Positions 30,385-39,168 of a DNA stretch of 64,000 nt are shown here, piece after piece. Position 1 is the first letter of the stretch. Each line of letters opens with the position of its first letter. The stretch is from an uncultured Bacteroidales bacterium (lineage in GTDB: Bacteria; Bacteroidota; Bacteroidia; Bacteroidales; F082), in assembly GCA_947303395.1 (NCBI GenBank), contig CAMYYD010000004.1:124001-188000 (forward strand), read 5' to 3'. A model generated the notes under the pieces. It saw nothing but the letters and a program-made list of their open reading frames with translations. It ran no database searches and was not told the origin of the DNA. Made by a program: the position numbers and the translations under genes.

Positions 30385-30450
30385 TTAGACCTTAGTCGTT
30401 AGTCTATAATTGGCTAAAGTCTAAGGTCTAAAGACTAAAGTCTAAAATTA
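30385..30450. repeat. degenerate GTCTAA-type short repeat cluster
   Basis: About 65 bp of repeated GTCTAA / TTAGAC words in both orientations between gldB and yifB. It can fold into several weak hairpins. No gene seen here. Confidence 0.6.
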
Positions 30451-30473
30451 TTATTAACTAAAAACCAAAAATT

Positions 30474-32006
30474 ATGTTAGTCAAAACTTTTGGTAGTGCC
30501 TTGAATGGCATTGATGCTATTACAGTTACAATTGAGGTCAACATTGACCGTGGAGTGCAGTTTTTTCTTGTCGGATTGCCAGACAGTGCCGTGAAGGAAA
30601 GTCAGCAGAGAATTGAATCTGCATTGAGTAACAATAATTTACGTTATCCGAAACGTAAAATCACAATCAATATGGCGCCTGCGGACATCCGAAAAGAAGG
30701 CTCGAGTTACGACCTTCCTTTGGCGATTGCGATTCTTGCCGCGTCGGAGCAGGTTAGTGTTGATTTGCTTGACAAATACGTCATCATGGGTGAACTTTCG
30801 CTCGACGGCGGTATCAACCCGATAAAAGGAGCGTTGCCGATAGCGATAAAAGCCGCCGAAGAGGGTTTCAAAGGCGTGATTGTGCCTAAAGCCAACGCCA
30901 ATGAGGCTGCAGTGGTGGATGATATCGAGGTTTACGGTGTCGAGACACTAATGGATGTCATCAACTTTTTCAATGGTTTTCATCATCTCGAGCCAACGAA
31001 ATTGAATCTTGAAGTCGACGAGAAATCTTATGTTTATGACTTGGATTTTGCGGATGTAAGAGGGCAAGAAAATATTAAAAGGGCGTTGGAAGTGGCGTCA
31101 GCGGGATCACACAATGTTCTTCTCATTGGCCCTCCAGGTAGCGGTAAGACCATGTTAGCCAAGCGTTTGCCGACAATTTTGCCTCCGATGACGCTGAAAG
31201 AGGCGCTTGAAACGACAAAGATTCATTCGGTGGTCGGGATGCTCGGACATGGTGTCTCGCTGATGCAAATACGACCATTCAGAAGTCCGCATCACACAAC
31301 GTCTTACGTCGGTTTGGTGGGGGGAGGCACTTATCCGCAGCCTGGTGAAATATCGCTTGCTCACAATGGCGTGCTCTTTCTTGACGAGCTTCCCGAGTTC
31401 AAACGACAGGTGCTTGAAGTTTTGCGTCAGCCGATGGAAGACCGCATGGTGACTATCGCTCGTGCCAAGCAAACAGTGGAGTTTCCAGCGAATTTCATGC
31501 TCGTGGCGGCTATGAATCCATGCCCGTGCGGCTATTACAACCACCCGACTAAGGAATGCACGTGCAAACCTGGGCAGGTGGAGACGTATCTCTCAAGGAT
31601 TTCGGGACCTTTGCTCGACCGCATCGACTTGCATATCGAGACGTTTCCGCTGTCGTATGAGGAACTGGCAACTAAGAAACCTGGCGAGAAGAGCGCCGAT
31701 GTCCGCGAACGTGTGGTGAAAGCCCGCATGATACAGGTGCAACGTTTCGCCGACGTGCCTGGAATCCACTGCAACGCACAGATGACAGCCAAGATGATTC
31801 AGAAATACTGCGATCTTGACGATACCTGCGGCAATTTGTTGAAAAACGCCATGGAACGCCTCGGACTGTCAGCCCGCGCTAGGGACAGAATCTTGAAAGT
31901 GTCAAGAACAATTGCCGATTTGGCAGGTTCAGAGGACATAAAACCTGAACATCTCGCCGAAGCGATTCAGTATAGAAGTTTGGATAGGGAAAACTGGGGA
32001 AAATGA
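30474..32006 (+). CDS. YifB/ComM family Mg-chelatase-like AAA+ ATPase
   Basis: 510 aa. N-terminal Lon-like domain ([30 protein letters not shown]), Walker A GPPGSGKT near residue 225, Walker [10 protein letters not shown], a C-rich insertion ([18 protein letters not shown]) and a C-terminal helical domain. ComM-type proteins act as hexameric helicases in branch migration during natural transformation. Confidence 0.93.
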   Translation: MLVKTFGSALNGIDAITVTIEVNIDRGVQFFLVGLPDSAVKESQQRIESALSNNNLRYPKRKITINMAPADIRKEGSSYDLPLAIAILAASEQVSVDLLDKYVIMGELSLDGGINPIKGALPIAIKAAEEGFKGVIVPKANANEAAVVDDIEVYGVETLMDVINFFNGFHHLEPTKLNLEVDEKSYVYDLDFADVRGQENIKRALEVASAGSHNVLLIGPPGSGKTMLAKRLPTILPPMTLKEALETTKIHSVVGMLGHGVSLMQIRPFRSPHHTTSYVGLVGGGTYPQPGEISLAHNGVLFLDELPEFKRQVLEVLRQPMEDRMVTIARAKQTVEFPANFMLVAAMNPCPCGYYNHPTKECTCKPGQVETYLSRISGPLLDRIDLHIETFPLSYEELATKKPGEKSADVRERVVKARMIQVQRFADVPGIHCNAQMTAKMIQKYCDLDDTCGNLLKNAMERLGLSARARDRILKVSRTIADLAGSEDIKPEHLAEAIQYRSLDRENWGK

Positions 32007-32016
32007 TGATAACCGA

Positions 32017-34539
32017 CTAAAATTCGACAATTAATTTGAGGTTTAACTGTCTGTTAGTCAAATAATTAGGAACGGCGTACTGGATGTTGTAGATGTCGGT
32101 TACCCACATGTAGGAACTGACGTTGTTCACGCCGAGGAGGTTGAAAACTTCAAGGCTCAGCCAGCAGTTTCTGATGTAATTCAATGGGTTACGTGGATTT
32201 CTGAACGATGTGGCGTCGCCGATGAGTTGTTTGCTGAAGCCCAAATCGACGCGACGATATGGTGTCATCCTGTTTTTCTGCTGATAACGCTCGGCTTCTG
32301 ATGGTCCGAATGGCAATCCTGTTCCAAAAATGAGTTTCAAGTTAACCTTAAACGAAGGAATCATCGGGAGGTAATCCTGGAAGAAAATGGCGAAGTTGAT
32401 GCGTTGGTCGGAAGGGCGGGGGATACCAGAAATTATCGTATCTCTAACATAATCAGCACCGTTGTTGATGTCGGTTTGCGATAGGATGTTGCCGTTTGCA
32501 TCAATGAAATACTGAATGTTTTCAGCAGTTTTCATGATCGACATGGATGCCCAGCTCTCGATGCCTTTCACAAACTCGCCGTTGATTTTTACGTCCAAAC
32601 CTGTCGCATAGCCTGTCGCTTTTTGGTCGGCATAATACCTTATTCGGATGTTGTCGACTTCGTAAGGGATGATGTCTTTGAGGTATTTGTAATATAATTC
32701 GGTAGTCAGCACAAACGGGCGATCCCAAGCCATAAACTTGTATTCGTGACCCAAAACGACCTGATATGATTTCTGAACAGAGGCTTTGTCTTTGTCGACC
32801 AGACTTCCGTCGAACATACGCAATTCCCTGTAAAATGGCGGCTGTACATAGACTCCGCCCGACAGACGGAAGGTCATATTCGGACGTTGGTGAGGCTGGA
32901 AAGCTAAGCCGGCACGCGGACTCACGTTCACCGAACCTGCGTAACCCCAATAGTTTGCACGCAATCCCGCAGTCAGAACCCAGATGTTGCCATTTTCGTT
33001 TTCAAACTGCCATGAATTTTGTAAATAGCCATCTAAATTATTGACATACAATATATTATGACCATTTGCGACGTTTTTCAACTCCAGTGGAGTCTGCATT
33101 GGGTTGTTTGGATTCAAAATCGAATCGATGACGTGCGGCTGAGTGTAACCGGCTGAATCAGTCATGTCCCACTCGTTGATGATATCGTCGAAAAGCTGAT
33201 GCTGATAGCGCAAGCCCCATTTCAAAACATTGTCGCGATATTTGTAAGCACCTTTGTGGTCGAGGTTGAAAACGCGCGAGTAAAACGAGTTTCTTGCGTG
33301 CTCAATGTATGTTCCAACTCCTTGATTAGCAATGACATCACCCTGTTCTTCACTGCCAGGATTCGTCTCCAAAAGTCCAATCCAGTACTGACCTTGAATG
33401 TCGTATGTCTCCGATTCAACGGCAGAATATGCTGAAGCGATAAGTTTGAGGTTTAAATCCTCATTTGGACTGAAATTCAATGAGATAGCACCTAATCCTG
33501 TGGTGTATTTGCTGAGTTCCTGACCGTCGAAATAGACTTTCAAACGGTATGAGGCCTGAAGGTTTCCGAAGTCGGTCTCGCGAGTGGTCGGAACCATCAG
33601 ATAGCTGTTTCGGGAATAATATCCGAGAGCCGTAATCTCAAATCGTGACGAGACATTGTATGTTATAAGTCCTTGAACGTCAGTGAAGTTTGGTCTGTAA
33701 TCGCCTTTGGTGTCCATGTTGCCAAGGAGATACTGCGTGTTTTTGTATCGTGCGCCGATGAGGTAGCTCATCTTTCCTGTGAAAGCCATACCTTCGGCAT
33801 GTGCCTCAGCTCCTAAAAGACTGAGTGTCAACGATCCAGCTGTGATGGTAGGTTTTTTGTAAGTGATGTCGAGCACCGAAGAGAGCTTGTCGCCATATTC
33901 CGATGAGAAGCCGCCTGCCGAGAAGTCGATGTTGGAAATGAGGCGCGAGTTGATGAAACTGAGACCTTCCTGTTGTCCGGAGCCGACCAAAAACGGCTTG
34001 TAAATCTCGATTCCGTTGACGTAGATGAGGTTTTCGTCGAAGTTTCCGCCACGCACGTTGTATTGTGAGCTGAGTTCGTTGGTCGAACTGACGCCAGCGA
34101 GAGTCTTCACCATGTCTTCCACGCCGCCGGCTCCCGCCGTCGGCAGCAAAATCGTCTCTCTCGCGTCAATCCTAGTGATTGTTGATGCTTTGATTGACTG
34201 ATCTTGCACAGTCATCTCGGGAAGCATTGTGGAAATGACCTTCATGGTCACGTCGTGTTTCAGGTTCTCGTCGGGTTTGAGCGATACTTTAATGTCGATT
34301 TCCTCATATCCTACGAACGAAAACACCACGTCAATCAAGGTGTCGGCTGGCAAGATAAGACGGTATTTGCCTCTGTCGTCGGAGACTACGCCGTGTGGTG
34401 TGTTTTTTACCGCCACGTTGACCAGCTCCACGGCTTTGCCGTCTTCGTCAGTGATCTTTCCATACAAAAATCCCACTTTCTTCTGCGCGAAGGCAAAAGT
34501 AGGAAGGAGGAGTAGTATGAAAAGAATCAGTTTTTTCAC
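32017..34539 (-). CDS. TonB-dependent outer-membrane receptor
   Basis: About 840 aa from a GTG at 34539 that begins a good signal peptide (KKLILFILLLLPTFAFA). An N-terminal carboxypeptidase-regulatory-like Ig domain (GKITDEDGKAVELVNVAV), a plug domain (about 130-240, with the ARETILLPTAGAGGVEDM start) and a beta barrel ending LNLKLIVEF. It should import a ligand across the outer membrane with TonB energy. No SusD partner or sensor is beside it, so the ligand is unknown. Confidence 0.9.
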   Translation of the reverse strand: MKKLILFILLLLPTFAFAQKKVGFLYGKITDEDGKAVELVNVAVKNTPHGVVSDDRGKYRLILPADTLIDVVFSFVGYEEIDIKVSLKPDENLKHDVTMKVISTMLPEMTVQDQSIKASTITRIDARETILLPTAGAGGVEDMVKTLAGVSSTNELSSQYNVRGGNFDENLIYVNGIEIYKPFLVGSGQQEGLSFINSRLISNIDFSAGGFSSEYGDKLSSVLDITYKKPTITAGSLTLSLLGAEAHAEGMAFTGKMSYLIGARYKNTQYLLGNMDTKGDYRPNFTDVQGLITYNVSSRFEITALGYYSRNSYLMVPTTRETDFGNLQASYRLKVYFDGQELSKYTTGLGAISLNFSPNEDLNLKLIASAYSAVESETYDIQGQYWIGLLETNPGSEEQGDVIANQGVGTYIEHARNSFYSRVFNLDHKGAYKYRDNVLKWGLRYQHQLFDDIINEWDMTDSAGYTQPHVIDSILNPNNPMQTPLELKNVANGHNILYVNNLDGYLQNSWQFENENGNIWVLTAGLRANYWGYAGSVNVSPRAGLAFQPHQRPNMTFRLSGGVYVQPPFYRELRMFDGSLVDKDKASVQKSYQVVLGHEYKFMAWDRPFVLTTELYYKYLKDIIPYEVDNIRIRYYADQKATGYATGLDVKINGEFVKGIESWASMSIMKTAENIQYFIDANGNILSQTDINNGADYVRDTIISGIPRPSDQRINFAIFFQDYLPMIPSFKVNLKLIFGTGLPFGPSEAERYQQKNRMTPYRRVDLGFSKQLIGDATSFRNPRNPLNYIRNCWLSLEVFNLLGVNNVSSYMWVTDIYNIQYAVPNYLTNRQLNLKLIVEF

Positions 34540-34576
34540 GATTAATAATAACGTCGTTTCGACACTTTTATTACAC

Positions 34577-34604
34577 AAAAAAAGCCGCCTTGATGCAGAC
34601 GGCT
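34577..34604 (-). terminator. rho-independent terminator after rpmB
   Basis: Stem AGCCGTCT / AGGCGGCT around a 6-base loop (34583-34604), followed on the minus strand by a T run down to 34577. It closes the rpmB transcript and lies inside the 5' region of the TonB receptor gene. Confidence 0.85.
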
Positions 34605-34624
34605 TCTTTTCAAAATCTCATATC

Positions 34625-34867
34625 TTACCAGCGGTTGAGGTTACCATCCTTTGCTGCGTCGACCATTGCCTGGTAAACACCCTTCTTGTCGATGGTACGC
34701 AAACCTGCTGCAGAAACTTTCAAAACCACCCATTCATTCCACTCTGGAACAAAGAATCTCTTGATTTTCAAGTTAGGCTGGAAAGTTCTCTTGGTCTTCT
34801 TATTTGAGTGAGAAACGTTGTTTCCACTGATGACCTTCTTACCTGTAATCTGACAAATTCTTGACAT
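34625..34867 (-). CDS. rpmB: 50S ribosomal protein L28
   Basis: 80 aa. Start MSRICQITGKKVISGNNVSHSN and the Arg/Lys-rich middle (TKRTFQPNLK) are typical of bL28. The Cys pair for zinc is not complete. Usually followed by rpmG in Bacteroidales; here it is alone. A -7 box (TAATTTTG, 34922-34915) lies upstream. Confidence 0.97.
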   Translation of the reverse strand: MSRICQITGKKVISGNNVSHSNKKTKRTFQPNLKIKRFFVPEWNEWVVLKVSAAGLRTIDKKGVYQAMVDAAKDGNLNRW

Positions 34868-34988
34868 TTTTCTAATATTTTATTGTTCTTATTTTCCTAT
34901 TACGAAACGGAGTGCAAAATTACAACTTTTTTTGATATAAAAAACATTTTTTTTGAAAATTAATTTTTCATATGATGTTTTTGTTTAA

Positions 34989-35062
34989 AGTCATTAGTCA
35001 TCATTATTGAATTGCCACCTTCCTTCGAACGCTGAAGATTAAATAATTGATGACTAATGACT
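34989..35062. repeat. inverted repeat in the rpmB/DegT intergenic region
   Basis: The left arm AGTCATTAGTCATCATTATT (34989-35008) and right arm (35042-35062) match over 15 bases perfectly and 20 with one gap; the loop is about 33 bp. Made of GACTAAT words like those at 30.4 kb. The rest of the 287-bp intergenic stretch is A/T-rich and holds two divergent promoters. Confidence 0.75.
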
Positions 35063-35125
35063 CATAAAACCATGATTAGAAAACAAAAAAATGAAAAAAA
35101 TCAGAATATTTTTCGAGATTTTTTT

Positions 35126-35133
35126 TATTTTTG
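35126..35133 (+). promoter_or_regulatory. -7 box of the DegT aminotransferase gene
   Basis: TATTTTTG followed by CG, 21 bp before the ATG at 35155. This rules out the in-frame TTG at 35131 as start, since it would lie in the promoter. Confidence 0.55.
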
Positions 35134-35154
35134 CGAGTTAAAAATTTTAAAAAG

Positions 35155-36276
35155 ATGAAAATTCCAATGGTTGACCTCGTGGGTCAATACAACAAAATCA
35201 AGCCTGAGGTGGATGCTGCCATCCAGCAGATTTTATCAACGGGCGGCTTTATCGGCGGTCCTTTCGTACAGAAATTTCAAGAAGATTTACAGGAATATCT
35301 CAATGTGAAGCACGTGATTCCTTGCGCCAACGGCACCGACGCTTTGCAGGTTGCCATGATGGGTCTCGGCCTGAAACCCGGCGACGAGGTCATCACGACT
35401 TCATTCACTTTCATCGCTACAGCCGAAGTTGTCGCTTTGCTGCGTCTGACTCCAGTTGTCGTTGATGTCGATATGGAGACTTACTGCATTGATCCTGAAG
35501 CAGTTGAAAAAGCAATTACTCCTCGTACAAAGGCTATTGTGCCGGTTCATCTGTTTGGACAGTGCGCCAACATGGATGCTATCATGGACATCGCAAAACG
35601 TCATAATTTATATGTGGTTGAGGACAATGCACAGGCTATTGGTGCTCATTATACTTTCAAAGACGGCACCGTGAAGAAGTCAGGAACTATCGGAAACATC
35701 GGCTGCACCTCGTTCTTCCCTTCGAAGAACCTCGGCTGCTATGGTGACGGTGGCGCCATCTTCACCAACGACGACGCTCTCGCCGACATGATGCGAGTGG
35801 TTGTGAATCATGGTATGAAGACTCGCTATTATCATGATTATGTGGGAGTTAACTCACGTCTTGATGCTATCCAAGCGGCAGTTCTCGATATCAAGTTGAA
35901 ACATCTCGACGAATATATCAAGGCTCGTCAGTATGCGGCTGCATATTACGAGAAGGCCTTTTCACAGACCGACAAGATTATCACTCCGAAGACCGCTCCG
36001 TTTACTGATCACGTGTATCATCAGTATGTGGTGGTGTTGAAGGACTTGGATCGCACCAAGGTTATGGAGCATCTGCAGTCGAAAGGCATCGCATGCGCCA
36101 TCTATTACCCGGTGGCATTGCACATGCAGAAAGCTTACGCCGACCCGCGCTACAAGAAAGGCGACTTCCCGGTCTGCGAATACCTCTGCGACCATGTGAT
36201 GGCATTACCAATCCACACAGAGTTCACCGACGAACAGCTGAAGTATGTGACTGACGCGGTGCTGGAGATGTGCTAA
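35155..36276 (+). CDS. DegT/DnrJ/EryC1/StrS sugar aminotransferase
   Basis: 373 aa. PLP-dependent fold type I: GGFIGGPFVQKFQ near residue 29, the ANGTDALQ cofactor loop, VEDNAQAIGA, and the Schiff-base Lys in FFPSKNLGCYGDGGA. The pattern is like WbpE/WlbC, which aminate a UDP-3-keto sugar acid in O-antigen synthesis, but substrate assignment is inference. A 54-bp copy of the gene's 3' end lies 0.4 kb downstream. Confidence 0.9.
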   Translation: MKIPMVDLVGQYNKIKPEVDAAIQQILSTGGFIGGPFVQKFQEDLQEYLNVKHVIPCANGTDALQVAMMGLGLKPGDEVITTSFTFIATAEVVALLRLTPVVVDVDMETYCIDPEAVEKAITPRTKAIVPVHLFGQCANMDAIMDIAKRHNLYVVEDNAQAIGAHYTFKDGTVKKSGTIGNIGCTSFFPSKNLGCYGDGGAIFTNDDALADMMRVVVNHGMKTRYYHDYVGVNSRLDAIQAAVLDIKLKHLDEYIKARQYAAAYYEKAFSQTDKIITPKTAPFTDHVYHQYVVVLKDLDRTKVMEHLQSKGIACAIYYPVALHMQKAYADPRYKKGDFPVCEYLCDHVMALPIHTEFTDEQLKYVTDAVLEMC

Positions 36277-36282
36277 ATTATC

Positions 36283-36573
36283 ATGACACAGAAAACCCTG
36301 ATATCGCAACTGTCGCCCCATCTTTTTTGGGACATCGACATCAATGATTTTGATGCCGAGCGCAACTCTGCGCAGTTGATTCAGAGGGTTTTGGAATGCG
36401 GTGAACTTGAAGATTGGAGACTAATATACAGTTTTTATGGATTAGAGCGTATTGTAAGTGATTGTAAATCACTACGAACGCTCAATCCTAAAGCTTTGTC
36501 GTTTGTTTGTGCTATATCAGATACGAAAAAAGAGGATTACCGATGCTACAATCAGAAGCATTGGAATTACTAA
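36283..36573 (+). CDS. DUF6922-like small protein
   Basis: 96 aa. Pattern LSPHLFWDID, IQRVLECGELEDWRLIYSFYG, LRTLNPKALSFV fits the DUF6922 family. In Bacteroidota this kind of gene often precedes an AbiEii-type nucleotidyltransferase and may be its antitoxin or partner. Here the partner is only a fragment. It starts 6 bp after the DegT stop. Confidence 0.7.
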   Translation: MTQKTLISQLSPHLFWDIDINDFDAERNSAQLIQRVLECGELEDWRLIYSFYGLERIVSDCKSLRTLNPKALSFVCAISDTKKEDYRCYNQKHWNY

Positions 36574-36632
36574 AGAGCAATGCCGGTGATGTTCATCTCA
36601 GATTCGTGGAACGAGATGAAGGAGAAGATTAG
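36543..36632 (+). pseudogene. AbiEii-like nucleotidyltransferase remnant
   Basis: An overlapping frame starts with MLQSEALELLKS, like the first residues of AbiEii-family proteins, then loses similarity and stops after 29 codons. Probably the start of a deleted toxin-like gene. The match is short, so confidence is modest. Confidence 0.45.
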
Positions 36633-36663
36633 GGGAGAGGTGAGGAAGTATCAGGGAAAATAA

Positions 36664-36717
36664 ATCTACACCGAGTTCACCGACGAGCAGTTTAATTATA
36701 TAACTGACGTGGTTTAA
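36664..36717 (+). pseudogene. duplicated 3' end of the DegT aminotransferase gene
   Basis: 54 bp that translate as I-Y-T-E-F-T-D-E-Q-F-N-Y-I-T-D-V-V-stop, matching the end of the intact gene (I-H-T-E-F-T-D-E-Q-L-K-Y-V-T-D-A-V). The stop has moved earlier. The DUF6922 segment lies between the two copies. Confidence 0.85.
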
Positions 36718-36730
36718 TTATACTTTCAAA

Positions 36731-37783
36731 TTATTTAAATCCAACTACTTTCCAAATCCCACCATCATTAGCGACCAATACTTTCACATTCGTGTCACCG
36801 TATGTTGTTATGTCTTGGAATCCGGAACGGCCGATTTCTGCTGATGGGACACACCCCACATACACTTTTTTAATCTCTCTTCCGAATTCGTCAAACCATT
36901 CTGATTGCACAAACAATATTGCGACTTCACAATTGTTCGACAAGTAAGGCTTCCATCCTAATATATTCAATTTACTACCTTTTTCTGAAAAGAAAGGGTC
37001 ATAATTTGCATAACCGTATATTTGACGCTCTGCTTCAAAGCTGTCAGCTGTTTTTGCATCCAAATATGAAAGTATCTTTTCAGTATTGCTTTGAAGAATA
37101 GCTTGGACGAAATTGTATACTACTGATGCAGGAGTTCTGTTATATGAAAGTTCTTGATAGTTAAGTCTGTTTACAATAGGATTTGGATACCCGTACTTAT
37201 CTGTTGACATAATATTATGTTTGGTGTACTTTATTGGTTGATGTGTTCTTCCATACACAAACAAAACACAACCATAAAGGGTCCTTTCTCTTGCTAAAAC
37301 CAATCGGTCTTTTGTCAGTTCCTTAATTACATATATACCATTATCCATATCAGAAAAATATCCCGGATATCCTTTTGGAACAAAAAGCCTCAGCACCGTA
37401 TCATGTGATAATTCATATTCAATACCAGATTTTATATAGATTTCATCGAGTATCTCTTCAAAATCTCTAGTATCATCAACTTGCTGATGCGATTTGGTGT
37501 TATTATCAGTCTCTTCCATTGATGCCACCGCTTCGTCGTACGCAGCATCAAATTCACTCATAAATGCATCAATATCCTCTTGGGTCATTGGTGGCCTTTG
37601 TGATCTCAATATAAAATGATCTAATTTGTTAATAATTATTCCTTCAACATATTCCTCATATGATGGAATTTGTATTTCCTGTAAATACCATTCGCCATCT
37701 ATAGCGTTCTGGCTATTACATGCTAATGCTATTAATAATAAGAAGAATAGCGCAAAAAAGTTTTTAAATCTAATCTGTACCAT
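36731..37783 (-). CDS. hypothetical lipoprotein
   Basis: 350 aa. Signal peptide with lipobox LIALAC, then a first domain starting IDGEWYLQEI, an acidic stretch (about 65-110) and a C-terminal domain ending NDGGIWKVVGFK, a pattern seen in NTF2-like and DUF4878-like folds. I do not recognise the family. It is 102 bp downstream of the FHA-like gene and may be the last gene of the FHA operon; a small hairpin (CCCCTT / AAGGGG near 37.87 kb) lies in the gap. Confidence 0.65.
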   Translation of the reverse strand: MVQIRFKNFFALFFLLLIALACNSQNAIDGEWYLQEIQIPSYEEYVEGIIINKLDHFILRSQRPPMTQEDIDAFMSEFDAAYDEAVASMEETDNNTKSHQQVDDTRDFEEILDEIYIKSGIEYELSHDTVLRLFVPKGYPGYFSDMDNGIYVIKELTKDRLVLARERTLYGCVLFVYGRTHQPIKYTKHNIMSTDKYGYPNPIVNRLNYQELSYNRTPASVVYNFVQAILQSNTEKILSYLDAKTADSFEAERQIYGYANYDPFFSEKGSKLNILGWKPYLSNNCEVAILFVQSEWFDEFGREIKKVYVGCVPSAEIGRSGFQDITTYGDTNVKVLVANDGGIWKVVGFK

Positions 37784-37885
37784 GATTTACTATTTAATAT
37801 TCGTTTATGTTTTAATAATTATAATTCATCAAACCATTTTTTTTAAATCGTCCTTTTGGTGTCCCCTTCCCTGAAAAGGGGAAGT

Positions 37886-38146
37886 TCACACAATATCAAG
37901 TTTGATAAGGCCATTTTTTATCTTGCATGGACATTGTTCAGAATAATCACTTGTTATACCACAGCCATTGATGTATATATAATCACTGAATGGATTTAAA
38001 AAGCATGCATTGTCATCGTGTATTATTTGAGCATGAATGGGTTTTATCTTTTCAACAATAACATAACTCAACGTTGGCCATGTGATTCTATTGATTATAA
38101 AATCACATTTTGAATCGCTTCCGATGGTTATCAGTTGTTTTATCAT
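37886..38146 (-). CDS. short FHA-like protein
   Basis: 86 aa, nearly a bare FHA domain. ITIGSDSKCDFII matches the first FHA strand pair but the Arg of the usual G-R is Ser; HAQIIHDDNACFL and YIYINGCGI match the later strands, with NG kept. Loss of the phosphothreonine-binding Arg suggests it no longer binds in the standard way. 43 bp downstream of a membrane-protein gene in the operon. Confidence 0.65.
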   Translation of the reverse strand: MIKQLITIGSDSKCDFIINRITWPTLSYVIVEKIKPIHAQIIHDDNACFLNPFSDYIYINGCGITSDYSEQCPCKIKNGLIKLDIV

Positions 38147-38189
38147 TTCGTTAGTTTGTATATTTACAACAGTTTTGTGTCAATGTACA

Positions 38190-38564
38190 CTAATCATTAG
38201 TCGTTTTTTTAAAATGTTTTATAATTCTCGATATGTTTCTTTTGTTTCGTAGAATCATAATGAGAGGTGATAAATATATCCATAGAATTATAATGCCTAA
38301 AATCACGAAAACTATAAATAAAGCATTAAAATCGTAATTAATTGCGCCAATAATACCAACGATAATAAAACTAACACCAACACTAGTGCACAATATTTTT
38401 TGAATGACATTTGCAGCGTGATATTCATCACGTAAGATATCAGTAAAGAACCAGCATAACAATACTATGCCAAGTAATATTTGTATAAAATCGTTTTCTA
38501 ATATCCCGGTAATTGTTAAATATAAGCCAGCTACTAATGATAAGATTTGTCTGATAGTTCTCAT
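38190..38564 (-). CDS. small membrane protein
   Basis: 124 aa. Four hydrophobic segments (about 7-20, 26-45, 55-75, 80-100) and a basic C-terminal tail (RNKRNISRIIKHFKK). No recognised family. Part of the FHA operon between another membrane protein and the FHA-like gene. Confidence 0.7.
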   Translation of the reverse strand: MRTIRQILSLVAGLYLTITGILENDFIQILLGIVLLCWFFTDILRDEYHAANVIQKILCTSVGVSFIIVGIIGAINYDFNALFIVFVILGIIILWIYLSPLIMILRNKRNISRIIKHFKKTTND

Positions 38565-38585
38565 TGTTGAATGATTATAATGTTA

Positions 38586-39089
38586 CTAATCCAACTGCTC
38601 CCAGCAGCTTATACCGTTTTTCTTGATCTGAAGTATTGCCCATAAAATGAAGATACAAAGTGGTGTGGCAATAACTGTAGTTATTGGATTTAGGTTTATT
38701 GTCAGACCAATTTGTAAATAATCGTTCTGTATCATGTACAATACGATCATGTTTAATATAGAGGTAAATCCTGCTGTTATGACCATTCCCCAGAATCCAT
38801 TCTTCTTCCAATGCAAAATCTTTAAAGAGAAAACAATCATTAAGATTCCAGATACAGCCCCTATCAGCATCATCATTTCGGTATGTATTTGAATGGCAAA
38901 CTGAAAAGATCCCAAATCTACTCCGGCATTAATCAGTTGCATGCCTGCATAACCAAGATTTGTTAGTTGGTTATAAGAAAAAATGGATGATGGAATGCTA
39001 ATAACACTTCCAATAATTCCCAGCCACAGCCAGAATGTTACAAATCCGTGCCGTTGTTTTGTTTGTTCATTTAATACGTTTGTTTCCAT
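38586..39089 (-). CDS. four-helix membrane protein
   Basis: About 167 aa from the ATG at 39089 (METNVLNEQTKQRHG). Four transmembrane helices; the first begins FVTFWLWLGIIGSVISI. This looks like small integral membrane proteins common in Bacteroidota. Thirty in-frame codons upstream, from a TTG at 39179 overlapping the previous gene, could also be used. Function unknown. Confidence 0.7.
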   Translation of the reverse strand: METNVLNEQTKQRHGFVTFWLWLGIIGSVISIPSSIFSYNQLTNLGYAGMQLINAGVDLGSFQFAIQIHTEMMMLIGAVSGILMIVFSLKILHWKKNGFWGMVITAGFTSILNMIVLYMIQNDYLQIGLTINLNPITTVIATPLCIFILWAILQIKKNGISCWEQLD

Positions 39090-39168
39090 AGTTTTGTTGT
39101 ATTTATATCCTGCTCTTACGGCTTCGAAGGTCTTGCCATGTTTTAAAATATAGTTCTCTATTTGATTG

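Noticed and set aside
30385..30450. CRISPR-like short repeats
   Set aside because: The repeated words are 6-8 bp, in both orientations and without spacers of constant length; no cas genes are nearby.
36589..36663. 24-codon frame (start MFISDSWNEM) downstream of the DUF6922 gene
   Set aside because: Too short and unrecognised; probably debris of the decayed region.
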